Below are positions 14,660 through 24,498 of a stretch of DNA of 37,538 nt, in pieces (positions within the stretch are counted from its first letter, which is position 1; every line of letters starts with the position of its first letter). The position numbers and the translations under genes are program-made. The notes below the pieces were generated by a model. The model had not been told where the DNA came from and ran no database searches. It saw nothing but the letters and a program-made list of their open reading frames with translations. This DNA comes from an uncultured Rikenella sp. Its GTDB lineage: Bacteria > Bacteroidota > Bacteroidia > Bacteroidales > Rikenellaceae. Location of the stretch: positions 1 through 37,538 of the forward strand of contig NZ_CANQYJ010000007.1 of assembly GCF_947628055.1 (NCBI RefSeq), read 5' to 3'.

Positions 14660-16060
14660 CTATTTGTTCTTGGTAATCAGCGCCATCAGTTTGGCTTCGG
14701 TCGCCAATGTATTTCCGATATAAGCCCGCGCATCCATCTTGACGATCCCGCGCCGGATCGGTTCCGAGAGCCGCAGCTCGAACTGGAGCGTATCCCCCGG
14801 CACCACCTTGTGCCGATACTTCACCCCGTCGATGGTCATGAAATAGGTGGAGTAATTCTCCGGATCCGGCACGGTGCTCAGTGCCAGAATCCCGCCACAC
14901 TGCGCCATCGCCTCCACCTGCAAAACCCCCGGCATGACCGGTTCGTCAGGGAAGTGCCCCACGAAGAACGGCTCGTTCATAGTCACGTTCTTGATCCCCA
15001 CCACCTCGGTGTCCGTGAGATGGATGATCTTGTCCACCAAGAGGAACGGCGGCCGGTGCGGCAAGGTCGCCTTGATCCGATTAATGTCGTAGATCGGCTC
15101 CGCATTCGGGTCGTATTTGAAAGTCGGCCTGTCCGCATCGCGCTTGATCTGTTTCCGCAGCAGCTTCGCAAATTCGGTATTGATTGCATGTCCCGGCCGG
15201 GTGGCGAGAATCCGCCCCTTGATCCGCATCCCCACCAACGCCAAATCCCCCAGCAGGTCCAACAGTTTGTGCCGCGCAATTTCGTTGTCGAAATGAAGTT
15301 CGAGGTTATTGAGATACCCCTGCCGATCCGCCGCCACCCCTTCGCGCCCGAAGAGTTTCCCGATCTGCGCCGCCTTGTCCGCCGAGACCGGCTGTTCGAC
15401 GATGACGATCGCATTGTCCAAATCCCCTCCTCGGATCATGTTGTTCTGGATGAGCGGTTCGATTTCGTGCAGGAAGACAAAAGTCCGGCTCGGCGCCACC
15501 GCCGCCGCAAAATCGTCCCCGCCGTCCGTCCCGACCGAAAAAACGGCATACTGTTTTCCCACCACATGCGAATCGAAATCGACGTTCGCTGTCACGGAAA
15601 AAACGTCGTCCGGATAGGCGACGATCTCCCGTCCGTTATCCAACGCAAGGACGGTTTTTTCCGATATTTCGTAGTATTTCCGCGGAGCATCCTGCGGAAC
15701 GATCCCCGCCTGCCGAATGAGCCTGACCCACGGCATCGCCGAACCGTCAGCGATCGGCACTTCGCCTCCGTCGACCTCGACGAGGGCATTGTCCACTCCG
15801 CATCCCCACAGCGCCGCCATCAGATGTTCGATGGTCGAAACGGTCGCCTCGCCCTTTTTCAAAAGCGTGCTGCGCGAGGTCTGGAACACATTGTCCGCCA
15901 CGGCTTCGATCACCGGCCGCCCCTCGAGGTCGGTCCGGCAGAATTTGATCCCGTGTCCGGCCTCCGCCGGCTGTATCGTAAGGTTCACAGTCGCTCCCGT
16001 GTGCAGTCCCTTCCCGCTGAAGGTCGCGGCTGCGCCGAGCGTTTGCTGTTTTTCGGTCAT
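14660..16060 (-). CDS. lpxC/fabZ: LpxC-FabZ bifunctional protein
   Basis: A 466-residue fusion. Residues about 1-310 are LpxC, the zinc deacetylase that commits UDP-3-O-acyl-GlcNAc to lipid A. Zinc ligands are visible as H79 (STIEHL), H264 and D268 (ARHKLLDLLGD), and a conserved His occurs at 291 (RPGHAI). Residues about 320-466 are FabZ, the 3-hydroxyacyl-ACP dehydratase, with LPHRPPFLLVD, catalytic H369 in VGHFPDEPVMPG and E383 in QVEAMAQ. Coupling the two balances hydroxyacyl-ACP use between lipid A and fatty acids. The fusion is characteristic of Bacteroidota. A TACCTTTG box lies 19 nt before the ATG. lpxD is not adjacent. Confidence 0.97.
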   Translation of the reverse strand: MTEKQQTLGAAATFSGKGLHTGATVNLTIQPAEAGHGIKFCRTDLEGRPVIEAVADNVFQTSRSTLLKKGEATVSTIEHLMAALWGCGVDNALVEVDGGEVPIADGSAMPWVRLIRQAGIVPQDAPRKYYEISEKTVLALDNGREIVAYPDDVFSVTANVDFDSHVVGKQYAVFSVGTDGGDDFAAAVAPSRTFVFLHEIEPLIQNNMIRGGDLDNAIVIVEQPVSADKAAQIGKLFGREGVAADRQGYLNNLELHFDNEIARHKLLDLLGDLALVGMRIKGRILATRPGHAINTEFAKLLRKQIKRDADRPTFKYDPNAEPIYDINRIKATLPHRPPFLLVDKIIHLTDTEVVGIKNVTMNEPFFVGHFPDEPVMPGVLQVEAMAQCGGILALSTVPDPENYSTYFMTIDGVKYRHKVVPGDTLQFELRLSEPIRRGIVKMDARAYIGNTLATEAKLMALITKNK

Positions 16061-16079
16061 AACTGGTCAGTTTTGGGGA

Positions 16080-16087
16080 CAAAGGTA
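16080..16087 (-). promoter_or_regulatory. -7 box (TACCTTTG) of lpxC-fabZ
   Basis: An exact TAnnTTTG match on the minus strand, with an A/T-rich tract upstream. Predicted +1 is near 16074, leaving a leader of about 14 nt before the ATG at 16060. Confidence 0.7.
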
Positions 16088-16204
16088 TGAAAAAAATAAC
16101 ATTATGCCACTTTATCGGTTCCGACCCGTGCGATTCCCGGAGACCGGGCGGCGGAATGCGGTTCCGGCAGTATGTTTGCTGTGTATGGAGATCGGAAAAA
16201 TGAT

Positions 16205-16212
16205 TAACTTTG
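16205..16212 (+). promoter_or_regulatory. -7 box (TAACTTTG) of the TonB-like gene, next to its start codon
   Basis: TAACTTTG is followed by CCTCAA and then the ATG at 16219. This again predicts transcription starting at or within a few bases of the start codon. The nearest TTTG upstream (16175-16178) is spaced 26 nt, longer than usual. Confidence 0.6.
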
Positions 16213-16218
16213 CCTCAA

Positions 16219-17169
16219 ATGTCCGTATCAGAAAATAAACGCAAGCCCGGAACTGGTTCCGGCAACCGATTGTTTCACATGGGCGGCAAGCGTCCCGCCG
16301 CCCGTCCCGAACAGCAGGCGGACAAATCCGTTCGACCTCGAAAAGCGCCTTCTGCGGCGGGGGGGGCGGGTGCCGATCGGCCCCAGCGAATCATCCTGCC
16401 GTTCGAGAACCGCAGGCGGAGGGGCGATGCGGGCGACTGGGTGTACAGGCACCGGGTGGGGCTGCTGGTCACGGTGGTGCTCTATCTGATCGCTGCCATT
16501 CTTTTCGTCTCTTACAAGATTGTGGTGCTCGAGAATCCCACGACGACGATGTATGTGGATTTGGTGAATCCGGAAGAGCCGGAATTGCCGAAGCCGGAGG
16601 AGATCAAACCGAAACCGGTCGAGGAGATCGATCCGGGGCATTACGAACGGGTGATGAACCGGATGTCGGATCAGAATGCCAAGATGGATCCTTCGCTGAA
16701 GGATGACCGGGGTACGCAGGCGGACAAACTGCTGGCGGAGGCGGAACGGGTGCAGCGGGAGCTGGCGGAGGGCCGGCAGGCGTTCCGTTCGGGGATGGAC
16801 GAGATCGCGGAGATGTCGAAACGCCACAAAATGCCGCAATCGACCTCTTCTCCTGCCAAGAGCAGTTCTTCGCAGCGGCAGACGGTGAAGGTGCAGGGGA
16901 ATGTGACGGTGTCGTACGATCTGGCGGGGCGGCAGGCGACGTATCTGCATGTCCCGGCTTATCAGTGCCGCGAGGGGGGAACGGTGGTGGTGGGCATTCT
17001 GGTGGACCGGAATGGTGTGGTGAAGAGTGCGACGGTCGAAAAGGCTTCGCCGGGTGAGTGTATCGCGGATCGGGCGGTGAAGGCGGCGATGGCTTCTTCT
17101 TTCAATGCGGATGCGGGGGCGCCTGACCGACAGCGGGGTACAATCACTTATGTCTTCGTCGCTCAATAA
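16219..17169 (+). CDS. TonB-like energy transducer
   Basis: A 316-residue protein with the architecture of TonB/TolA transducers, which couple the inner-membrane proton-motive force to outer-membrane transporters. It has an unusually long, basic cytoplasmic N-terminus (residues 1-78, rich in Arg/Lys/Pro/Gly), then one membrane helix (about 80-103, GLLVTVVLYLIAAILFVSYK). A proline/glutamate-rich stretch follows (PEEPELPKPEEIKPKPVEEI), then a charged helical segment with AEAERVQRELAEGRQAF. The C-terminal TonB domain runs from CREGGTVVVGILVDRNGVV to TITYVFVAQ. Two cysteines in that domain could form a disulfide. No ExbBD genes are adjacent. I chose ATG 16219 over an in-frame TTG at 16210 because the latter lies inside the -7 box. 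Confidence 0.85.
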   Translation: MSVSENKRKPGTGSGNRLFHMGGKRPAARPEQQADKSVRPRKAPSAAGGAGADRPQRIILPFENRRRRGDAGDWVYRHRVGLLVTVVLYLIAAILFVSYKIVVLENPTTTMYVDLVNPEEPELPKPEEIKPKPVEEIDPGHYERVMNRMSDQNAKMDPSLKDDRGTQADKLLAEAERVQRELAEGRQAFRSGMDEIAEMSKRHKMPQSTSSPAKSSSSQRQTVKVQGNVTVSYDLAGRQATYLHVPAYQCREGGTVVVGILVDRNGVVKSATVEKASPGECIADRAVKAAMASSFNADAGAPDRQRGTITYVFVAQ

Positions 17170-17204
17170 TGTCGTTCGTTTATTCTGTACCTTAATTGGA
17201 GGCA

Positions 17205-17690
17205 ACCGTACCTTTTCTGAAGAAAAGGTACCCAAAAGACTTTCAGATAGCTACGCTACTCCTTAGGCTCCGCAGTCCTCTTGCATTGCATTTTCTTTGG
17301 GTCGAGGCAATAGACCGCTCTATTACTCCTCAGTTCGACCTCGCGCCCACCCCCCGAGCGGCTTCGCCGCTGGGCGCAGAGGTCGGCGGTTCTGCGAACC
17401 GCAATATTAAGAGCGGTCTATTGCTCCCGGCCCAAGAGAATCGAAGACAAGGGTACCCGGCAGGCTCAAGAGATGCGTTAGCATCTCAGAAAGTTTTTCT
17501 GGTTCTCTTTGTTCACAACCGACGCTGCCAGGTGCCGCTCGGCACTCGAACCGGGCCGCCTCTACCCTGAGAGCGGCGAGGAGGAACCGAGCAACGTTCC
17601 GAGGGCAGAGGCCGCTGGCGGACTATGCCGAGGTAGCGCGAGGAAGCCGGAGGCAAAACGAGCGTAGCGAAGTTAAAGAGAACAGTTCCC
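17205..17690. repeat. Mosaic intergenic repeat (copy C), with nested insertion
   Basis: The gap 17170-17736 holds this element. Its left end (17205-17284), starting with a 24-nt perfect palindrome at 17208-17231, is nearly identical to 31925-32005. Its right end (about 17447-17518), which includes the small hairpin GAGATGCGTTAGCATCTC, matches about 32090-32163. The middle differs between the two copies. The left-middle part (CTCCGCAGTCCTCTTGCATT onward to CAATAGACCGCTCT) also recurs at about 22524-22578. An open frame spans much of the element but has no coding signature. Confidence 0.8.
17519..17674. repeat. Nested insert inside repeat copy C
   Basis: The copy at 31925-32175 reads TTCTCTTTGTTCACA directly into AAGAGAACAGTTC. 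In this copy the same two flanks are separated by about 156 nt. The insert contains the hairpin module GGTGCCGCTCGGCACTCGA (17531 onward), seen elsewhere in the window. The arrangement suggests one repeat has jumped or recombined into another. No transposase is encoded in it. Confidence 0.65.
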
Positions 17691-17736
17691 GCAAACATAG
17701 GGCAGAGAATAACCGAACGGTTAATTAAGAGATACT

Positions 17737-18066
17737 ATGTATATAGTGAATACCTCTTTTATGGTTGAAGTTGCCGTGCACGCACAGTGGTACGATTTTT
17801 TCGTTCGTAAGTTCATTCCCTACCTGCGCGAAGCCGGTTTCGGAAGCAACGATACGGAAAGACAGAGGCGCATCATTTTCACCCGCGTGCTGACCGACAA
17901 CGGCGACCCCCATTACACCTATTCCCTGCAAATCGAAGTGCCAGACACCGGCGAATACCAACGTTTCATGCAAGACATGATGAGCGAATACTCGACAATC
18001 GCCCGTCCCCTGTTCGGAGACCAAGTCCTGCACTTCACCTCATTGCTCAAGAAGATCGACATTTGA
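17737..18066 (+). CDS. DUF4286 family protein
   Basis: A 109-residue protein matching the DUF4286 family, small alpha/beta proteins common in Bacteroidota with no assigned function. The pattern is typical: a first strand MYIVNTSFMVEVAVHAQWYD, a helix KFIPYLREAGFG, a second half TYSLQIEVPDTGEYQRFMQD, and a C-terminal LHFTSLLKKIDI. This resembles ferredoxin-like dimeric alpha/beta-barrel folds. It is followed after 29 nt by the GH31 gene and may share its transcript. No promoter box is obvious upstream, where the gap is filled with repeat sequence. Confidence 0.8.
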   Translation: MYIVNTSFMVEVAVHAQWYDFFVRKFIPYLREAGFGSNDTERQRRIIFTRVLTDNGDPHYTYSLQIEVPDTGEYQRFMQDMMSEYSTIARPLFGDQVLHFTSLLKKIDI

Positions 18067-18095
18067 ACCCTTTTACCCAGCTACCCCCCGATTTT

Positions 18096-19697
18096 ATGAA
18101 AAAAAACGAACAGATCGCAATCACCTTACTGGCCGTCCTGCTGCAGACAACTACCGCCTTGGCACAGCATAAAAGCGAGATTCCGGTGCTGACCGGCGAA
18201 AAATGGTGGGGAGCATTCACCGCCTTAGGCAATATGATGCCCCTGTCCGAAAAAAACACGGGACCCTACTCGCTCGGCAGCAACAACGAACAGAACCAAG
18301 CTGTTCCGTTTCTGGTTTCCAACTACGGACGATACATCTGGAGCGAAACGCCATTCGACTTTACATTCGACGGAGCGAAAATCTCGATCGACTCGCCGAC
18401 CGGCGGAGTTCAAGTCGTGAAAGCCGGGAAAAACCTGCGCGAAGCCTTTATCCTCGGCAAAAACGCCCATTTCAAAAGCGACGGCCAGCTTCCGCCGGCA
18501 CTCTTCTTCAGCCGGCCGCAGTACAACACATGGATCGAGCTGCAATACGACCAAAACCAGGCCGACATCGAGAAATATGCCGCCGACCTGCTCGCCAACG
18601 GCTTTCCCGCCGGAATTCTGATGGTGGACGACAACTGGCAGCGCTACTACGGGAACTTCGACTTCAAAGCCGAACGTTTTCCCGATCCGAAAGGGATGAT
18701 CGACCGGCTGCACGGCAAAGGATTCAAAGTGATGCTCTGGATCTCGCCTTTCGTCAGCCCCGACAGCCCGGAATTCCGCGAAGCGCAAGCCGCCGGGTAC
18801 CTCATCCGGCAGAAAGGCTCGGATAAAGCCGCATTGATTCCGTGGTGGAACGGATTCAGCGCCTGCTACGACCTGACCAACCCGAAAGCCTTCGACCACC
18901 TGCGCCAGACCTTAAAACGATTGCAGGACGAATACGGTGTGGACGGATTCAAGTTCGACGCCGGAGACACCTACTTCTATAATCCTCAGACCCAGGACTA
19001 TTACGACACGACAGCGCGGGCGGTGGATCACCTCCGGAAATGGGCCGAGCTGGGGACACATTTCCCGTACAACGAATACCGGGCTTGCTGGGGGATGCAA
19101 GGCTATCCGCTGGTGCAGCGGCTCTCGGACAAAAACAACTCGTGGGATGCCCTCCGAACGCTGATCCCGGAGATGCTCAATGCGGGGATCATGGGGTATC
19201 CGTACACCTGCCCGGATATGGTGGGGGGCGGACAAGTGGCCGATTTTTCGGCCGAAGCGCAGGAACAGTTGGATCAAGACCTGATCGTCCGGTCGGCACA
19301 GCTGCAGGCCATGATGCCGATGATGCAGTTCTCGGTGGCGCCGTGGCGGGTGCTGGACAAAGAACATCTGGGTTATTGCCTCGCAGCGGCCAGACTGCAT
19401 GAGAAAATGGCACCATATATCCTCGAAACAGCACGACAGGCGGCCTTGACCGGCGAACCCATCGTGCGTTATATGGAATATATGTACCCGAAAAACGGTT
19501 TTTCGGACTGCCGCGATCAATATATGCTGGGGGCGAAATACCTGGTGGCTCCGATCCTGACGCCGGACGGAAAGCGGACGGTACGGCTGCCGCGCGGTGT
19601 GTGGGTGGACGACTTAGGACAGCGGTTCAAAGGGCCGTTGGTGATCGAAGTGTCGGCTCCGACAGGGCGCATTCCTTATTACGAACTGAAACGGTAG
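18096..19697 (+). CDS. Secreted glycoside hydrolase family 31 protein
   Basis: A 533-residue GH31 enzyme (retaining alpha-glycosidases such as alpha-glucosidase, alpha-xylosidase and alpha-galactosidase). A signal peptide (about 1-24, MKKNEQIAITLLAVLLQTTT then ALAQ) indicates export. The barrel begins at about 145. The motif PAGILMVDDNWQRYYG leads to FKFDAGD, in which D288 is the expected nucleophile. The later LSDKNNSWDAL probably carries the acid/base aspartate. MGYPYTCPDMVGGG and a C-terminal beta domain (MLGAKYLVAPIL) complete the family pattern. It is shorter than classical GH31 alpha-glucosidases, with a reduced N-terminal domain as in MYORG-like members, so alpha-galactosidase activity is possible but unproven. 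The ATG at 18096 opens the signal peptide. A strong terminator follows. Confidence 0.9.
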   Translation: MKKNEQIAITLLAVLLQTTTALAQHKSEIPVLTGEKWWGAFTALGNMMPLSEKNTGPYSLGSNNEQNQAVPFLVSNYGRYIWSETPFDFTFDGAKISIDSPTGGVQVVKAGKNLREAFILGKNAHFKSDGQLPPALFFSRPQYNTWIELQYDQNQADIEKYAADLLANGFPAGILMVDDNWQRYYGNFDFKAERFPDPKGMIDRLHGKGFKVMLWISPFVSPDSPEFREAQAAGYLIRQKGSDKAALIPWWNGFSACYDLTNPKAFDHLRQTLKRLQDEYGVDGFKFDAGDTYFYNPQTQDYYDTTARAVDHLRKWAELGTHFPYNEYRACWGMQGYPLVQRLSDKNNSWDALRTLIPEMLNAGIMGYPYTCPDMVGGGQVADFSAEAQEQLDQDLIVRSAQLQAMMPMMQFSVAPWRVLDKEHLGYCLAAARLHEKMAPYILETARQAALTGEPIVRYMEYMYPKNGFSDCRDQYMLGAKYLVAPILTPDGKRTVRLPRGVWVDDLGQRFKGPLVIEVSAPTGRIPYYELKR

Positions 19698-19726
19698 GCT
19701 TTTTCCCGAACCTGCCGGTATATGAC

Positions 19727-19766
19727 AAAAAGGGGCGTGTGACAAAATGTCATACGCCCCTTTTTT
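19727..19766 (+). terminator. Intrinsic terminator of the GH31 gene
   Basis: An 18-bp stem with one G-T wobble (19727-19744 with 19748-19765) and loop AAA, beginning AAAAAGGGGC and ending in six T residues. The apical part of the stem is TGACA/TGTCA, the same half-sites as the repeat in front of hsp20. It lies about 65 nt before clpB, so it may also matter for clpB control. Confidence 0.92.
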
Positions 19767-19831
19767 GGCAAGGAGTTTGTACTGATCCGGAAACGTAAAC
19801 CGAACCCGAAAATATAAAAATCATTCATATC

Positions 19832-22423
<2,592 letters not shown>

Positions 22424-22437
22424 TCCCGCCTGAACCG

Positions 22438-22760
22438 TAGGTTTATTTAGCATTGCGCCGTGCGGGACTGTCGCTTTCTTGAAAGAAAGGCCCCATCGGG
22501 GCTTGCCGGGCTGTAATTACCCGACTCCGCAGTCCTCTTGCATTGCGTTTTCTTTGGGCCGGAGCAATAGACCGCTCTTTATATTGCGATCCTTTGGAAT
22601 CGCCGACCTCCGCGGTGCCGCCGGGCACTCCGACCGGGAGTTTGCTCAGCCTTAGGGATGGGCGCGAGGTCGAACACGCAGAACTTTTACCCTACAATTT
22701 TTAAAATAACTTTCACACGGGCTTCCCCCGGGGTGGCTCTGGCCTGACAGAGAGAGTATG
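22438..22760. repeat. Mosaic intergenic repeat (copy D)
   Basis: The gap from 22424 to 22900 has no gene. It opens with TTTATTTAGCATTG and CGTGCGGGACTG, as after lpxA. It continues with CTCCGCAGTCCTCTTGCATT and CAATAGACCGCTCT, as in copy C, then a degenerate hairpin module at 22614 (GGTGCCGCCGGGCAC), then GATGGGCGCGAGG and ACGCAGAACTTTT, as in copy B. It ends with CCCTACAATTTTTAAAA running into CACACGGGC (inverted in copy B) and a GGCTCTGGCC/TGACAG tail. It is thus a patchwork of the modules seen in the other gaps. Confidence 0.75.
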
Positions 22761-22846
22761 TGAAAAGCAAAGCCCTGTGTTGAGCCGAAATGGGGTCGCA
22801 AAGAACATTCTTTTTTGCGAAACATCAGATCAAGGGCTGATTAAAG

Positions 22847-22879
22847 AAGAGAGGGGTGTCGTAAAGACACCCCTCTCTT
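22847..22879 (-). terminator. Terminator of the PEGA-like lipoprotein gene
   Basis: A 14-bp perfect stem (22847-22860 with 22866-22879), loop GTAAA or its complement. On the minus strand it is followed by TTCTTTAATC. It lies 21 nt beyond the stop at 22901. Confidence 0.75.
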
Positions 22880-22900
22880 GTTGTGAAAATGAAATTGTGG

Positions 22901-23320
22901 CTATTCTGCTTTCGCTTTCTCGGTTACCGGTTTTGTAAACATGATTTCATAAGACCGCTGGTCGGGTTTCATCATGGCCCCGGTCGCAGCATCTATTCCC
23001 CATCCTAAAATCTCAAGCAGGTTGATTACGGAAACGGCGTTGAAATTTTTGTAAATGGTAAAACGTACGGGTTCATATCCCGGAGCTTCCGCCTTTACTT
23101 CCGTATCGGTGAATCCCCGTTTGATTTTTGTCGTGTACGGGAAAGAGGCGACCTCGTGCCTTTTACCGTCGATGGTCAGTGTCGCCGACTCCGTCGGGAC
23201 GTTGGCGTCGAAAGTCACTTTTGCACGGGAACCGCAAAAGACCGTAGCACATGAAGTGAACGCCGTACCCGTTGCTGCGGCAAGCAGCATGATGCTGAAT
23301 TTGTTCATGATTTTGTTCAT
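22901..23320 (-). CDS. Small lipoprotein with PEGA-like beta domain
   Basis: A 139-residue predicted lipoprotein. The signal sequence MNKIMNKFSIMLLAAATGTA leads to the lipobox FTSC, with the cysteine at about 24. The mature part, from VTFDANVPTESATLTIDGKR to APGYEPVRFTI, resembles PEGA-type carbohydrate or cell-wall-associated beta domains. It is followed by the hydrophobic ILGWGIDAATGAMMK segment seen in bacterial CATIFSG-type lipoproteins. Function is unknown. An alternative start at 23308 (MNKFSIML) is equally good. No promoter box lies directly upstream. The nearest promoter (23595-23626) is separated by a terminator-bearing RNA, so expression may depend on readthrough. Confidence 0.8.
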   Translation of the reverse strand: MNKIMNKFSIMLLAAATGTAFTSCATVFCGSRAKVTFDANVPTESATLTIDGKRHEVASFPYTTKIKRGFTDTEVKAEAPGYEPVRFTIYKNFNAVSVINLLEILGWGIDAATGAMMKPDQRSYEIMFTKPVTEKAKAE

Positions 23321-23401
23321 GATCGTGTGGTGATTTAGTTAAACGTTTTATTATTGCATTGACAGGAATGCCATGTTGCCGGGGACAGCGCATCATCCAA
23401 T

Positions 23402-23588
23402 AAAAAAAGACGTAGAGCTATCGCCATACGTCATCAAGGCTCACCACAAGCCCACCTGCCTAAACGGGATAACCCTACGTCAAAACGCAGTTGTCCCAAT
23501 CAGGCAGGAATTTGCTCGCGTTCGTTCTTAGGTGGTGATTCTGATGACGATTGAGCAATTTATGTCCGGAATCCACAGCGGAAATCCG
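23402..23588 (-). ncRNA. Candidate structured non-coding RNA (possibly 6S-like)
   Basis: Read on the minus strand, a perfect promoter (23595-23626) starts a region of about 187 nt with no open frame. It ends in a stem GACGTA/TACGTC (23427-23432 with 23409-23414, extended by three pairs) and seven T residues (23408-23402). Inside, long-range pairing forms a rod. CGTCATCA pairs with TGATGACG, and CACCAC with GTGGTG. After an asymmetric bulge of about 23 nt on one side and 7 on the other, CCTGCCT pairs with AGGCAGG, GGGA with TCCC, and CTGCG with CGTAG around a 6-nt loop. Length and the central bubble recall 6S RNA. A cis-acting attenuator for the lipoprotein gene at 23320 is the alternative. 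Confidence 0.65.
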
Positions 23589-23594
23589 ATGATC

Positions 23595-23626
23595 CAAAGG
23601 TAAGTTTTTTTCGATATTCCGGCAAA
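23595..23626 (-). promoter_or_regulatory. Promoter of the candidate ncRNA (TTTG-N20-TACCTTTG)
   Basis: On the minus strand TTTG (23626-23623), a 20-nt spacer and TACCTTTG (23602-23595) match the consensus perfectly. Predicted +1 is near 23588-23590. No protein start follows for 270 nt. Confidence 0.85.
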
Positions 23627-23674
23627 AGATAGGTTTTGAAAAAGGGAGGAACGCAATGAAATTTGCAGGTATGG

Positions 23675-23706
23675 TTTGCAGAACCCTATAATATTGCATA
23701 TATTTG
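23675..23706 (+). promoter_or_regulatory. Promoter of rimP-nusA-infB (TTTG-N20-TATATTTG)
   Basis: TTTG at 23675-23678, a 20-nt spacer and TATATTTG at 23699-23706 match the consensus. Predicted +1 is near 23713, leaving a leader of about 73 nt before rimP. It diverges from the ncRNA promoter, with about 50 nt between the two boxes. Confidence 0.85.
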
Positions 23707-23785
23707 CAGCGTTGCGGATGTGTGTTCGTAGCCGGAGGGTTTTCGGAACGGGGGTGATTGACCTCCGTTTTCTGTTTTAAAGCGT

Positions 23786-24427
23786 ATGGATTATACAGAT
23801 TTGGTGCGGGATGCGGTTTATTCGGTCGTCGAAGGCATTTCGATGCAAGGGGATAGTGCCGCGCTTTCGCCTTGGGCGGAAAAAGGATTTTTTGTGGTGG
23901 AACTCTCTTGCAAAGGAAGTGCTGCGGGGGTCGATGAGATCGAAGTCTCGGTGGATTGCGACGGGATATTGGATGACGGACGGTTGCGGGGCGTGGGGAT
24001 CGACGACTGCGCTTTGTTGAACCGGGAGATTGCCGAAAGGTTGCGGCGTGTATTGCCGAAGACAGAGGGGGAAGGGGGAGAAGAGGAGGCCGATTTTTCC
24101 CTGTCGGTGATGTCGGCGGGATTAGGACGGCCGATCAAAAAGGGGCGGCAGTACCGGAAACTCATGCAGAATGCCGGCTTGCACGGCGATGGGTTGCCGA
24201 GGGTGGACGTACTTTTCCGGGACGGGCGGAAATTGGCGGGAATTGTGCTTTGCGGGGTCGGCTATGACAATGCCGGGACGGAGGAAGATGCGCCGGCGGC
24301 CATCGAAGTGATGTACGAAGTCAAAGAATTGCTCCCGGGGAAGAAACGCAAAACACCCGTCGAACGGCGCGAACGGATCGCGCTGGCGGATACCAAGGCG
24401 GTGACCGAACATTTCGAGTTCAAGTAA
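23786..24427 (+). CDS. rimP: Ribosome maturation factor RimP, elongated form
   Basis: A 213-residue RimP, which helps mature the 30S subunit. The position directly before nusA and infB is the classical one. Family features are FFVVELSCKG (first strand), VSVDCDGIL, IDDCALLNREIAERL (the ID-x-C motif of the family) and FSLSVMSAGLGRPIKKGRQY (the S-x-G-x-x-R-P motif followed by the basic stretch). It is about 60 residues longer than usual. The extra length lies in loops (a segment after SVVEG and the acidic EGEGGEEEAD) and in an extended lysine/arginine-rich tail. It is first in an operon with nusA (71 nt gap) and infB. Confidence 0.88.
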   Translation: MDYTDLVRDAVYSVVEGISMQGDSAALSPWAEKGFFVVELSCKGSAAGVDEIEVSVDCDGILDDGRLRGVGIDDCALLNREIAERLRRVLPKTEGEGGEEEADFSLSVMSAGLGRPIKKGRQYRKLMQNAGLHGDGLPRVDVLFRDGRKLAGIVLCGVGYDNAGTEEDAPAAIEVMYEVKELLPGKKRKTPVERRERIALADTKAVTEHFEFK

Positions 24428-24498
24428 TCGGAATCTAAAACAAAACAACATACTAAATGCTCCCGACAGTCAAACGGGGGAGTTTGCAGAAAAGAGCG

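Noticed and set aside
17531..17552. tRNA-like T-loop in the complement of the hairpin module (GGTTCGAGTGCC)
   Set aside because: The flanking bases do not form a 5-bp T-stem and no anticodon or acceptor arm is present. It is better explained as a repeat hairpin.
17196..17570. Open frame over repeat copy C resembling one over copy E (31854-32189)
   Set aside because: The two translations look alike only because the DNA repeats are alike. Differences are not biased to synonymous sites, and the frames have unrelated middles. Probably the origin of spurious hypothetical proteins.
19727..19766. TGACA/TGTCA in the GH31 terminator as a definite clpB operator
   Set aside because: The half-sites are part of a perfect terminator stem and may be symmetric for that reason alone. 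Kept only as a hypothesis together with the hsp20 site.
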